Shown here one piece after another: positions 9,097 through 18,552 of a DNA stretch of 42,771 nt. Origin of the DNA: an uncultured Elusimicrobium sp. (GTDB lineage Bacteria; Elusimicrobiota; Elusimicrobia; Elusimicrobiales; Elusimicrobiaceae). The notes beneath the pieces are model-generated. The model saw nothing but the letters and a program-made list of their open reading frames with translations. It searched no databases and was not told where the DNA came from. Every line of letters begins with the position of its first letter. The first letter of the stretch is position 1. Location: assembly GCA_947170005.1 (NCBI GenBank), contig CAMVRX010000003.1, forward strand, positions 1 to 42,771, in the 5' to 3' direction. A program made the position numbers and the translations under genes.

Positions 9097-10215
9097 CTAG
9101 CGGGAACGACTGCGCTGCGTATTGCGGTTGTTACGCCCGTTGCTGCGCTGCGTGTTGCGGCTGTTGCGCCCGGCGTTACTGCGCTGCGCGTTGCGGTTGT
9201 TGCGCCCGGATTGGGCTTTGCCCTTACCGGCTGAGCCTTTGTTGGGGCCGGTGTAGGATCTTTCGCGCGCGGGCGTGCGGCTATTGCCAACGGCATCGTC
9301 CGGATCTCTTGCGGGGCCTCCAAACCAAGGCCCTTCCATTTCTTCCCATGCGCGCCGGCGTTCTTCTTCCTCGGCCCGGCGCATGCGTTCAAATATTGTG
9401 CCGCTGCGCACCAGTTCTTTAAAGGATTGGCGTGCCGGGGGTGTGTCTACCGGGGCCAACTCGGGCGTTTCTTCCGGGTCGGGAGCTACTTCTTCGGTTT
9501 GTACAATCCCACTGCCTTGCAAGCGGTTGGCAAAATCGGTAAATGTGGGTTCGTCCATAAATTGTTCGGCCAGCTGTTCATCGGCAAATACCACAAACAC
9601 CGGACCGGGCAGTTGGTAGGCATGGTAAGTTTTCTTGTCTTTGGTATTGGGCAACACTTTGTGCGGTACCTTGGGGAAGGCTTGGGTAAAATCTTTTCGT
9701 GTCACTTCAAAGGACGTGCCGTAGATCCGGTTTAAACTGAGCAGCCCCTCTACGTCCTGGGCAACGGCCAATAGTTTTTGGTCTGCGTCCGCTTCAAACA
9801 AAAAGAGACGGTACGGGCCGTTGGGCTGCCCAAAACGTACCAGCGCATAGCGGATCCCTTCCGGGATTTCAATAATTGTATCGAGCGTGGGTTTGATATT
9901 GGCGTTAAATACTACGTAAAAACGGCTTTTACCTGCCAGGCGTTTTTGCAGTTGCTCAGCCGAGCGTTTTAAAACAGCAATTTCACTGCTGTCTGTGGTG
10001 CTGGAAACCGGCGTGTACGCTGCCCCCAGTTTAATGGTAATTTCTTTCCCGTCCGGGGGAGGTACGGGCCGGGCAACGGGTTTTGTAACGGGGGCTTTCA
10101 CCGGTTGCGGCTTGGGTTCTTCGGGCAGCTGCCAATCTTCTACATTGAGCACCACTGCACCCGTCCATACGGCGGTTGCATATAATAACATAAAAAGGGC
10201 GTGTAATTTTCTCAT
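9097..10215 (-). CDS. Secreted or membrane-anchored protein, uncharacterised domain (paralogue 3), Arg/Asn-rich repeat tail
   Basis: Shares IRYALVRFGQPNGPYRLFLFEADADQKLLAVAQDVEGLLSLNRIYGTSFEVTRKDF with 5093 and 5954 genes; C-term RNNRNAQRSNAGRNSRNTQRSNGRNNRNTQRSRSR. Confidence 0.82.
   Translation of the reverse strand: MRKLHALFMLLYATAVWTGAVVLNVEDWQLPEEPKPQPVKAPVTKPVARPVPPPDGKEITIKLGAAYTPVSSTTDSSEIAVLKRSAEQLQKRLAGKSRFYVVFNANIKPTLDTIIEIPEGIRYALVRFGQPNGPYRLFLFEADADQKLLAVAQDVEGLLSLNRIYGTSFEVTRKDFTQAFPKVPHKVLPNTKDKKTYHAYQLPGPVFVVFADEQLAEQFMDEPTFTDFANRLQGSGIVQTEEVAPDPEETPELAPVDTPPARQSFKELVRSGTIFERMRRAEEEERRRAWEEMEGPWFGGPARDPDDAVGNSRTPARERSYTGPNKGSAGKGKAQSGRNNRNAQRSNAGRNSRNTQRSNGRNNRNTQRSRSR
9100..9215 (-). 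repeat. Degenerate tandem repeat encoding (R/N/Q/S)-rich units
   Basis: Repeated gctgcgctgcgtgttgcggctgttgcgcccg-type units. Confidence 0.75.
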
Positions 10216-10333
10216 ACATATATTATACGGTTTTTTGGTAAAAAAAGTATTTTTTTTACAGGGGAGTGGGTTGTCAAAGTGTTTCCAATTTCATAAAATT
10301 TTCTCATACACAGTGCTAGGAGGCACTTTATTT

Positions 10334-11653
10334 ATGAAAAAAGCAATATGGGGTTTAGTATGTGTAGCAGCTGTTTTGGCTGCTTGCCACAAGCAAGAAG
10401 CCGCTACTGCGGCCGCGCCGATTGTTTCGGCTGTTAAAGTTTTGCAACAAGATTTGCCGTGGAATATTGAATATCCGGCCCAGGTGATGGGGTCATTGGA
10501 AGTAGTCATCCGGGCCCAAGTAGGCGGTATTTTGCAAAGCCGCAACTACAGCGAAGGGGAGTTTGTACAAGCGGGCACGCAGTTGTTTCAAATTGACGAT
10601 GCCGAATATAAGGTAGCCTTGGAAAAAGCCCAGGGAACCTTGGCCCAAGCGCAAGCGGAAGAAAAACGCACCGGGCGTACCTTTCGCCGCATGAAGACGC
10701 TGCGGGAGTCCAACGCGGTGAGCCAACAGGATTATGATAATGCCCTGTCTGCTTACGAAACGGCTCAAGCCAACGTTAAAGTGGCCCAGGCCGCGGTAGA
10801 AGGGGCCGAAATTAACTTGGGGTACACTAAAGTAACAGCACCCATTTCCGGCATTGTAGGGCAAGCGGTACCGTCGGTAGGTAGTTTAATTTCCCCGGCG
10901 GGCGAATCGGGCTATCTTACCAATATGGTGCAAATTGACCCGCTGTATGTAAAATTTTCCATGCCGGGCAGCCAGTTTAATCAACTTTCGCAAGGATTTT
11001 TATCGGGGCAAATTGCATTTGGCAATATGAAAGTAGGCCAACAAAAACAAGTGGAGCAGGAATATAAAGATAAAGATGTAAACGACGTGGCTGTTTATGT
11101 GGAAGCGGTGTTGCCCAATGGAGAAATTTACCCTCAGCGCGGTAAAATTATTTTCTTTGACAGCTCTGAGAATGCGCAAACTTCCAGCATTGCCATGAAG
11201 GCCGAGTTTGCCAACCCCAGTGACTCCCGCTTGTTGATGCCGGGCCAATTTGTGCGCGTGCATTTGATTGGGGCCACGTTTAAAGACGCTATTTTAATTC
11301 CGTCCTCGGCCGTGCTGCATACTGCCAAAGAGCTGTTGGTATATGTAGTGGACGCCAATAATGCCGTGGAAGCACGCCCCATTGAGGCTGATTTGCAGGA
11401 CGATATGTATATCGTTACCCAAGGGTTAAAGGCTGGGGATGTGGTGGTGAGTGAAGGCCTTTCGCGCATTCGCCCCGGTCAAAAAGTGGATGTGAAATTG
11501 CAGGATTTTTCTGTACCGGTTATGCAAGAGCGCACTGCCCCCAAGGCCGATGAAGAAAAAATGGACCAGTTGGAGCAAGCCATTTCGGATTCGGAAACGC
11601 CGGATACCCAGTCTTTGCCACAGCCTGCGGCCGAACAACCGGCCGGAAAGTAG
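10334..11653 (+). CDS. RND efflux periplasmic adaptor (membrane fusion lipoprotein, AcrA-like)
   Basis: MKKAIWGLVCVAAVLAACHK lipobox; YPAQVMGSLEVVIRAQVGG...; start at ATG 10334. Confidence 0.95.
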   Translation: MKKAIWGLVCVAAVLAACHKQEAATAAAPIVSAVKVLQQDLPWNIEYPAQVMGSLEVVIRAQVGGILQSRNYSEGEFVQAGTQLFQIDDAEYKVALEKAQGTLAQAQAEEKRTGRTFRRMKTLRESNAVSQQDYDNALSAYETAQANVKVAQAAVEGAEINLGYTKVTAPISGIVGQAVPSVGSLISPAGESGYLTNMVQIDPLYVKFSMPGSQFNQLSQGFLSGQIAFGNMKVGQQKQVEQEYKDKDVNDVAVYVEAVLPNGEIYPQRGKIIFFDSSENAQTSSIAMKAEFANPSDSRLLMPGQFVRVHLIGATFKDAILIPSSAVLHTAKELLVYVVDANNAVEARPIEADLQDDMYIVTQGLKAGDVVVSEGLSRIRPGQKVDVKLQDFSVPVMQERTAPKADEEKMDQLEQAISDSETPDTQSLPQPAAEQPAGK

Positions 11654-11662
11654 GGGGAAAAT

Positions 11663-14600
11663 ATGTTCTCTAAATTTTTTATTGACCGGCCTATTTTTTC
11701 GGCTGTTATCTCGCTGTTAATTACGCTGGCGGGGATTGTGTCTATTAAAAATCTACCCGTCGAGCAATACCCCGATTTAACCCCGCCTACCATTGCCGTT
11801 TCGGCCAGTTACCCCGGCGCCAGCCCTGAGGTAATTGCCAACACCGTAGCGGCCCCCTTAGAGCAGCAAGTCAACGGGGTGGAAGATATGCTGTATATGA
11901 ACTCCACCTCCTCGGCCAATGGCGATATGGCCCTGACGGTTTACTTTAAGGTAGGCACCGACCCCGACCAAGCCATGATTAACGTCAACAACCGGGTACA
12001 AGGGGCCACGGCCACGCTGCCCGAAGATGTGCGCCGATACGGAGTTACGGTGGATAAAAAATCGTCTGCTATTTTGCAGATGATTGCGTTTTATTCGCCT
12101 TCCGGCCGTTCCGATACCACCACGATTGGAAACTACGTTTTAATTAACATTGTAGATGACTTAAAACGTATTGAAGGGGTGGGGGATGCCATGGTGATGT
12201 CCGCTAACGACTACGCCATTCGTATTTGGGTTAAGCCCGATGTGCTCTCCCAGCGCAACTTGTCTATTTCCGATGTGGCCTCCGCCGTCCAAGCACAAAA
12301 CGCGCAGCGCGCTGCGGGTAAAATCGGCCAAGCGCCCATGCCGGTAAAAGTAGACCGCAGCTATTCTATTATTGCACCCGGCCGTTTTTCTACGGTAGAA
12401 GAATTTGAAAACATTATTTTGCGCGCAAACCCGGATGGTACCACCTTGCGCCTCAAAGATGTAGCCCGGGTGGAACTAGGCAGCCAAACTTACGAATTTA
12501 ACGGTAGTTTCAACCGCCAACCTGCGGTGCCGGTGGGGGTGTATTTGTCCCCGGGTGCTAACGCAGTAGCCACCGCCAAGGCCGTGCAAGAACATTTAAA
12601 AGAAGCCGCCAAAAACTTCCCGGCGGAAATGGACCTGGCTTACGATACCGCTTATGATACCACGCTGTTTGTCAATGAGTCTATTAAAGAGGTTATTAAG
12701 ACCCTTATTGAAGCCATGGTGCTGGTGTTTTTGGTGGTATACCTGTTCTTAAAAGACTGGCGCGCTACGCTTATTCCGTGCTTGGCGGTGCCGGTGTCTA
12801 TTATTGGTGCATTTGCCGGAATGGAAGTAATGGGCTTTTCCATTAACACGCTTACACTCTTTGGGCTTGTATTGGCAATTGGTATGGTGGTAGACGATGC
12901 CATTGTGGTCATTGAAAACGTGGAACGTATTATGCACGAGGAAAATCTCCCCGTGCGCGAAGCTACTATTAAAGCCATGGACGAAGTTTCCGGCCCGGTG
13001 GTTGCCATTGTGCTGGTGCTGTGTTCGGTGTTCGTTCCGGTGGCGTTTATGGGTGGTTTAACGGGGGTAATGTACAAACAGTTTGCTATTACCATTGCGG
13101 TTTCCGTGGTGATTTCCGGCTTAGTGGCCCTTACGCTGACCCCGGCTTTGTGTGTGCTGCTCTTAAAAAAGCAAGAACGCCCGACCCACGGTTTCTTTTA
13201 TAAATTTGACCAATGGTTTGATAACCTCACGCAAAAATACGGCAAACTGGTCAGCTTTATTTTGCACAAAGGGATGGTATCCGGCCTCGTCATGGCGGTG
13301 CTGTTTGTGGCCACGTGGGGTTTGTTTAAAATAGTGCCCGGCAGTTTATTGCCGACGGAAGACCAAGGGATTATTATGGTAGCCTCGCAGTTGGACCCGT
13401 CCTCTTCGCTTTCTGCCAGTGACGAAGTTTCCAAAGAAATGGAAGACGTGCTCTTATCGTTACCCGAGGTGGAAAAAGAGATGACCTTTGCGGGTTATGA
13501 TATGATCACCGGCGCACAGAAAAACAACTCGGTTGCCTCGTTTGTGATGTTAAAACCGTGGGATGAACGCAAAAAAGAAAATGAATCTTCCACCGCGGTT
13601 GTAAAACAAGTGTACCAAAAAGCGCAAACCCAAGTGCCGCAAGCGCTTGTCATGCCGTTTAACCCGCCGCCCATTATGGGGATGAGTACTACCGGCGGGC
13701 TTGAGGGATACATTCAAAACCGCTCGGAAGGCGGACCTGCGGAACTGGCAGCCCAACTCAATAAATTTTTGGAAGCGGCGCGCAAACGCCCGGAACTGAC
13801 CAGTGTGTCTTCGTCGTTCTCGGCCTCGGTACCGCAGTATGCGCTTACGGTGGACGAAGTAAAAGCGCAATCCATGGGGGTTTCGTTAGATGCCCTGTAC
13901 GCCACCTTGCAAGGTACGTTTGGAAATATGTACATTAACGATTTTACGTACATGGGCCGCAGCTTTAAAGTAATGATGCAAGCGGAAGGGGACTATCGTG
14001 CCCGGCCGGACCAGATTAGCGGGATTTACGTGAAATCCAATTCCGGGGCGATGGTGCCGTTGTCCTCTTTAGTTACGCTGACCCCCTCGTTAGGACCGGA
14101 TATTGTGGAGCGGTTTAACGTGTTCCCTTCGGCCAAAATTATGGCCAGCCCCGCCCCGGGGTATAGCTCGGGCGATGCTATCCGCGCGGTGGAAGAAACC
14201 GCCAAAGAAACCTTGGACAGTGGCTTCACCTTGGCTTGGACGGGTACTACTTACCAGGAAAAACTGGCGGGCAGTTCTTCGGCCTCGGCCTTGATGTTGG
14301 GGATGCTGGTGGTCTTCCTTATTTTGGCCGCGCAATATGAAAAATGGAGTTTGCCGGTGGCCGTGCTGCTAGCCGTTCCGTTTGCTTTGTTTGGGGCCTT
14401 GTTAGGGACGTGGCTGCGCGGGCTGTCTAACGATATTTACTTTCAAATTGCGCTGGTGGCCTTGGTCGGTTTGGCGGCCAAGAACGCTATTTTGATTGTA
14501 GAATTTGCTGTGCTGTTAAAAGAGCAAGGCATGGCTAAAGCCGAGGCTGCGCTGCAAGCTTCGCTGCTGCGTTTTCGCCCGATTGTAATGACCTCATTGG

Positions 14601-14776
14601 CTTTCATTTTAGGATGTGTGCCGTTGGCCATTAGCTTTGGCGCCGGCGCAGCCAGCCGCCACTCCATTGGTACGGCCGTGGTGTGCGGGATGTTAATTGC
14701 CACGGGCGTAGCACCGATGTTTGTGCCGTGGTTCTTTACATTATTTGCCGGAAAAGATAAACAGGAGAACAAATGA
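11663..14776 (+). CDS. RND/HAE1 efflux transporter permease (AcrB-like)
   Basis: MFSKFFIDRPIFSAVISLLITLAGI, 1037 aa, GMVVDDAIVVIENVERIM. Confidence 0.97.
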   Translation: MFSKFFIDRPIFSAVISLLITLAGIVSIKNLPVEQYPDLTPPTIAVSASYPGASPEVIANTVAAPLEQQVNGVEDMLYMNSTSSANGDMALTVYFKVGTDPDQAMINVNNRVQGATATLPEDVRRYGVTVDKKSSAILQMIAFYSPSGRSDTTTIGNYVLINIVDDLKRIEGVGDAMVMSANDYAIRIWVKPDVLSQRNLSISDVASAVQAQNAQRAAGKIGQAPMPVKVDRSYSIIAPGRFSTVEEFENIILRANPDGTTLRLKDVARVELGSQTYEFNGSFNRQPAVPVGVYLSPGANAVATAKAVQEHLKEAAKNFPAEMDLAYDTAYDTTLFVNESIKEVIKTLIEAMVLVFLVVYLFLKDWRATLIPCLAVPVSIIGAFAGMEVMGFSINTLTLFGLVLAIGMVVDDAIVVIENVERIMHEENLPVREATIKAMDEVSGPVVAIVLVLCSVFVPVAFMGGLTGVMYKQFAITIAVSVVISGLVALTLTPALCVLLLKKQERPTHGFFYKFDQWFDNLTQKYGKLVSFILHKGMVSGLVMAVLFVATWGLFKIVPGSLLPTEDQGIIMVASQLDPSSSLSASDEVSKEMEDVLLSLPEVEKEMTFAGYDMITGAQKNNSVASFVMLKPWDERKKENESSTAVVKQVYQKAQTQVPQALVMPFNPPPIMGMSTTGGLEGYIQNRSEGGPAELAAQLNKFLEAARKRPELTSVSSSFSASVPQYALTVDEVKAQSMGVSLDALYATLQGTFGNMYINDFTYMGRSFKVMMQAEGDYRARPDQISGIYVKSNSGAMVPLSSLVTLTPSLGPDIVERFNVFPSAKIMASPAPGYSSGDAIRAVEETAKETLDSGFTLAWTGTTYQEKLAGSSSASALMLGMLVVFLILAAQYEKWSLPVAVLLAVPFALFGALLGTWLRGLSNDIYFQIALVALVGLAAKNAILIVEFAVLLKEQGMAKAEAALQASLLRFRPIVMTSLAFILGCVPLAISFGAGAASRHSIGTAVVCGMLIATGVAPMFVPWFFTLFAGKDKQENK

Positions 14777-16155
14777 AACTGATCCATTTACTAACCGCTT
14801 GTGCGGTGCTCACTGCCGGATGTACCCTGGGCCCCAACTATAAACGCCCGGATGCAGATTTGCCCACCGGGGCAGATGCTAAAAATTACAACGTGTTCAC
14901 CCAGCAAAACTGGTGGACCATGTTTGATGACGAGGTGCTCAACCAAATGGAAGACACGGCCCTTGAATATAACTGGGATTTGAAGGCCGCTATTGCACGT
15001 GTGGACCAAGCGCGTGCGGCGGTAACAATTGCCGGGGCCAACCAATTGCCCAGCCTTTCGGCGGGCGGTACTACCGGGCGCGAAGGCAACGCGGCAGGCT
15101 CGGGGGAAGTGCAAAGCCGGGCGGGGCTGACGGCTTCGTTTGAGTTGGATTTGTGGGGTAAATACCGCCGGATGAAAGAGTCGGCCCGTGCCCAGCTTTT
15201 AGCTACCGAGGCCGCGCGCGACACCGTGCGCTTAACCCTTACGGCCGACGTAGCCAAGCAGTATTTTACCATGCTGATGCTGGATAACCAAATTGAAATT
15301 GCCCAAAAAACTGTAGCGGCGCGGCAGGAAAACGTGCGCATTTATCAAAGCCGTTACGAGGCGGGCTACGCCACGGAAGTAGATTTGCGCCGTGTGCAAG
15401 CCAATATGCAAAGCGTCAAAGCGGAAGAAGACACCCTGCGCTTGCAGCTTTCTAAAACGGAAACGGCATTGGCCGTGCTGCTGGGTAAATCCCCGCGCGA
15501 GATTGTAGAAGAAAAAATCACGCGGGGCAAACACTTAAACGAACTGACCCTGGTGCCGGATGTACCCGCGGATTTACCTTCTGACTTATTAGAACGCCGC
15601 CCGGATGTGATGACGGCTGAGCAAAATTTGATTGCCGCCAACGCCGATATCGGCGTGGCGCGCACCGCCTATTTCCCCGATATTTCACTGACGGCAGCGG
15701 CCGGGTACGCCAGCAGCGCGCTAACGAGTTTGTTTAGCGGCGGCGCGGGCGTGTGGAGCTTGGGAGCTGGGCTGACGGCTCCGATTTTTGAAGGCGGCAA
15801 AATCAGCGCACAAAATAAACAAGCAGAAGCGAAATACCAAGAGATTTTGGCTAATTACCAAAAAACCTTGCAGCTGGCATTTAAAGAAGCGTTGGATGCC
15901 CTTAACTCCAACCAACGGTATCGCCAAATATATGACTCTTACTTGGCGCAGACTGACAATATGCGCCGCAGCTATGAGCTGACCAAAAAGCAAGAGGATG
16001 CGGGGCTTATCGGCGTGACGGATCTACTGAGCGTGGAAGAAACGCTGTTATCGTCCGAGATGAACTTGGCCACGGCGCGCAAGAATGAGTTGGATGCGGT
16101 GGTGGATTTGGCCAAGGCGCTTGGCGGCGGGTGGACGAGCCAAGATATTAAATAA
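14773..16155 (+). CDS. Outer-membrane efflux lipoprotein (NodT/OprM-type TolC family)
   Basis: MKLIHLLTACAVLTAGCTLGPNYKRP; DLLERRPDVMTAEQNLIAANADIGVARTAYFPDISL. Confidence 0.96.
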   Translation: MKLIHLLTACAVLTAGCTLGPNYKRPDADLPTGADAKNYNVFTQQNWWTMFDDEVLNQMEDTALEYNWDLKAAIARVDQARAAVTIAGANQLPSLSAGGTTGREGNAAGSGEVQSRAGLTASFELDLWGKYRRMKESARAQLLATEAARDTVRLTLTADVAKQYFTMLMLDNQIEIAQKTVAARQENVRIYQSRYEAGYATEVDLRRVQANMQSVKAEEDTLRLQLSKTETALAVLLGKSPREIVEEKITRGKHLNELTLVPDVPADLPSDLLERRPDVMTAEQNLIAANADIGVARTAYFPDISLTAAAGYASSALTSLFSGGAGVWSLGAGLTAPIFEGGKISAQNKQAEAKYQEILANYQKTLQLAFKEALDALNSNQRYRQIYDSYLAQTDNMRRSYELTKKQEDAGLIGVTDLLSVEETLLSSEMNLATARKNELDAVVDLAKALGGGWTSQDIK

Positions 16156-16199
16156 GCACAAAAGTAAATTTTGCCTAATTGAATTTTAAGTTTGAGCAG

Positions 16200-16227
16200 C
16201 CAGGTAAGAGATAAATCTTTTACCTGG
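16200..16227. terminator. Hairpin between convergent efflux operon and prepilin copy 3
   Basis: ccaggtaagagataaatcttttacctgg. Confidence 0.6.
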
Positions 16228-16247
16228 CCCTTTTCTGAATTGCTCAC

Positions 16248-16835
16248 CTAATCGCAGTAATGTAATGCAGAACCATAATTTGTTTTTAATAAATCACATA
16301 ACCACTTTCCATGTGATTTATTACTCGACCAATCATTAATTATTTTGGTCCCATCGGCGAAAAAGAGAATATCCACCTCATAACCGTTTGTGAGGCCATT
16401 CCGTCGTTCGCTTGTGATATATATGCAGGGGCTGGTTCCATATGACTCACAATCCCCTTCTGGGTTACCGCATTCTTGTATCGCAAATTCGAAGTTTTCT
16501 GTGTTATAGGTAGAACCGTTCCATGCTCCTCCCACAAAAGATTCAAATGCCTTACAGACGGTACTGCTGTCTGGAGGAATTGTTCCTGCTAAAAAGGCCA
16601 ATTGGCTTTCTTTTTCTATTCCGTTTACGATGTTCATCCATTCGGTCCATCGCGCTTTTTCGACGGCTTTTTGGTATTGCGGCACGGCTACTGCGGCTAA
16701 AATGCCGATAATCAGTACTACTACCAACAGTTCAATGAGCGTAAAACCCCGTTGTTTACCTCGCCCCTGGAGGGAGAGGGTGGCCGAAGGCCGGGTGAGG
16801 GGGTTGTTTAACAAGTTTACATTTTCAGTTTTCAT
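16248..16835 (-). CDS. Prepilin-like / pseudopilin protein (copy 3), leader with palindromic repeat
   Basis: MKTENVNLLNNPLTRPSATLSLQGRGKQRGFTLIELLVVVLIIGILAAVAVPQYQ; SD aaaagga; start 16835 preferred. Confidence 0.93.
   Translation of the reverse strand: MKTENVNLLNNPLTRPSATLSLQGRGKQRGFTLIELLVVVLIIGILAAVAVPQYQKAVEKARWTEWMNIVNGIEKESQLAFLAGTIPPDSSTVCKAFESFVGGAWNGSTYNTENFEFAIQECGNPEGDCESYGTSPCIYITSERRNGLTNGYEVDILFFADGTKIINDWSSNKSHGKWLCDLLKTNYGSALHYCD
16754..16805 (-). repeat. Palindromic repeat in prepilin leader, same family as 64-110
   Basis: tacctcgcccctggagggagagggtggccgaaggccgggtgaggggg. Confidence 0.8.
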
Positions 16836-16837
16836 TT

Positions 16838-17068
16838 TGTTTTTCCTTTTGCTTAATGGCCGGATTAGCATAACAAAAACGGCCGTCCTGCTAATCTGCA
16901 AAAGGGGTAGATTAACACCACAGCCGTGGCTACCGTACAAGACGGTAAGCACTCGGCACAAAATAATGGGTTTCGAAGGTCCATTATCTTGTGCCTAATT
17001 CGGCTGTTTTTGACCCTTTTGCGTATTTTCATACACGCCGCACCTTGCGTGCGGCTTCAAAAACAGAT
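16838..17068 (-). ncRNA. Structured 5' leader RNA element, copy C
   Basis: Minus strand: atctgtttttgaa...; hairpin gccgcacgcaaggtgcggc; long stem gcaaaaggg(17014-17022)/cccttttgc(16898-16906); ggcacaagataatggaccttcgaaacccattattttgtgcc; acggctgtgg; gattagca..GCCGTTTTTG..tgctaatc. Confidence 0.8.
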
Positions 17069-17157
17069 TCAAATTTTAATTCACGCCCCGGGGGGCAATT
17101 TTCACAACCTCCTACCTGAAAATACACTTTATTATAACAAATTGGTACAATAAAAGT

Positions 17158-18552
17158 ATGACGATCTCTCCTTTAAGCCCGTTGGACGGGCGTTATGCAC
17201 AAAAACTAACCTCCTTAGCCGCCGTAATGGGTGAAGATGCCCTGTTGGCTGCGCGCGTGCGTGCGGAAACTACGTGGCTGGGTGTGTTGTGCGGGCTTAA
17301 ACTGCCCGGTGTAAAAAAATTGTCCGCGGCTGAACAAAAAATTTTGGCCGGGCTGTGGCATTTATCCGCGCAGGATGTGGCACTCATCCGCCAAATTGAA
17401 ACCACCGGTTATAAAAGCATTCCGGCCACCCGGCACGACGTAAAAGCCGTGGAGTATTTCTTACGCCTGAAACTGGCAAAAACTACCTTAAAAGACCGTT
17501 TACCGCTTATTCACTTTGCGCTCACCAGCGAGGATATCAACAGCGTTGCCTATGCGCTTTTGCTAAGTGACGGTGTAGACAAAGGGTTGCTCCCGGCGCT
17601 TGAAAAAATTCAAAAGGAACTTTTAAAATTGGCACGCAAAGAAGCCCGCGCAGTTTTGCTCGCCCGGACGCACGGCCAACCTGCCGTACCGACGACGTTT
17701 GGCAAAGAAATGCGCGTATTTGAAACGCGCCTGGCGCGGCAAATCAAACAGTTAAAACAGCAACAAATTTCGTGCAAATTTAGCGGGGCAGTAGGAAATT
17801 TTAACGCGCATGTTGCGGCATTTGCGGCGGTAAACTGGCCGCAGGCCGCGCGCCAAGTAATTAGCGCGCTAAATAAAGGGCGTAAATTAAAACTTTTTTT
17901 AAGCCCGCTGACCACCCAGGTAGATAACCGCGACAGTTACGCCGAGTTGTTTGATAATATCCGCCGCATTAATGTGATTTTAACGGATTTTAGCCGCGAC
18001 ACCTGGCACTACATTTCCGCCGGGCTTGTTAAGCAGCAAGCGGTTAAAGGAGAGGTGGGCTCGTCCACCATGCCGCAAAAAGTAAACCCGATTGATTTTG
18101 AAAATGCCGAGGGTAATTTGCAGCTTTCTTCGGCCTTGTTGGATTTTTTGGCCAACAAACTGCCGGTGTCGCGCTTGCAGCGGGATTTGTCGGACTCTAC
18201 CGTTTTGCGCAACATCCCGGTGGCGTTTGGGCACGCGCTGGTGGCGTATGAGGCACTGCTCAAGGGACTGTCCAAAATTGCATTTGACCGGGCGGCAGCG
18301 CGGGAAGAACTGCAAAATCATCCCGAAGTACTCGCGGAGGCTATCCAAACTGTTTTGCGCGCGTATGGGTGTGAAAACGCCTACGAGCTGTTGCGCGATT
18401 TTACCCGCGGCCGCCACTTAACCGCTGCCGCGCTAACCGATTTTATAGACGGGCTGGAAGTTCCGCCGTCCGTCAAAATGCAGCTGCACATGTTGGAAGC
18501 TGAAAAATATTTGGGCCTTGCGCCCCAACTTGCGGAGGGAAAATATGATTGA
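17158..18552 (+). CDS. purB: Adenylosuccinate lyase
   Basis: MTISPLSPLDGRY, GEVGSSTMPQKVNPIDFENAEGN signature. Confidence 0.97.
   Translation: MTISPLSPLDGRYAQKLTSLAAVMGEDALLAARVRAETTWLGVLCGLKLPGVKKLSAAEQKILAGLWHLSAQDVALIRQIETTGYKSIPATRHDVKAVEYFLRLKLAKTTLKDRLPLIHFALTSEDINSVAYALLLSDGVDKGLLPALEKIQKELLKLARKEARAVLLARTHGQPAVPTTFGKEMRVFETRLARQIKQLKQQQISCKFSGAVGNFNAHVAAFAAVNWPQAARQVISALNKGRKLKLFLSPLTTQVDNRDSYAELFDNIRRINVILTDFSRDTWHYISAGLVKQQAVKGEVGSSTMPQKVNPIDFENAEGNLQLSSALLDFLANKLPVSRLQRDLSDSTVLRNIPVAFGHALVAYEALLKGLSKIAFDRAAAREELQNHPEVLAEAIQTVLRAYGCENAYELLRDFTRGRHLTAAALTDFIDGLEVPPSVKMQLHMLEAEKYLGLAPQLAEGKYD

Noticed and set aside
9100-9215. CRISPR-like repeat array
   Set aside because: Repeats are short, degenerate, without unique spacers, and inside a coding region.
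7611-9392. ORF-track N-terminal extension of the hydrogenase-like protein (MNACAGPRKKNAGAHG...)
   Set aside because: It reads antisense or out of frame through the repeat-rich end of the 9097-10215 gene; homology starts at MNCDNKAIYF, so 9068 is taken as the start.
9995-10333. N-terminal extension of the efflux adaptor ORF
   Set aside because: It overlaps the divergent gene at 10215; a clear lipoprotein signal begins at ATG 10334.
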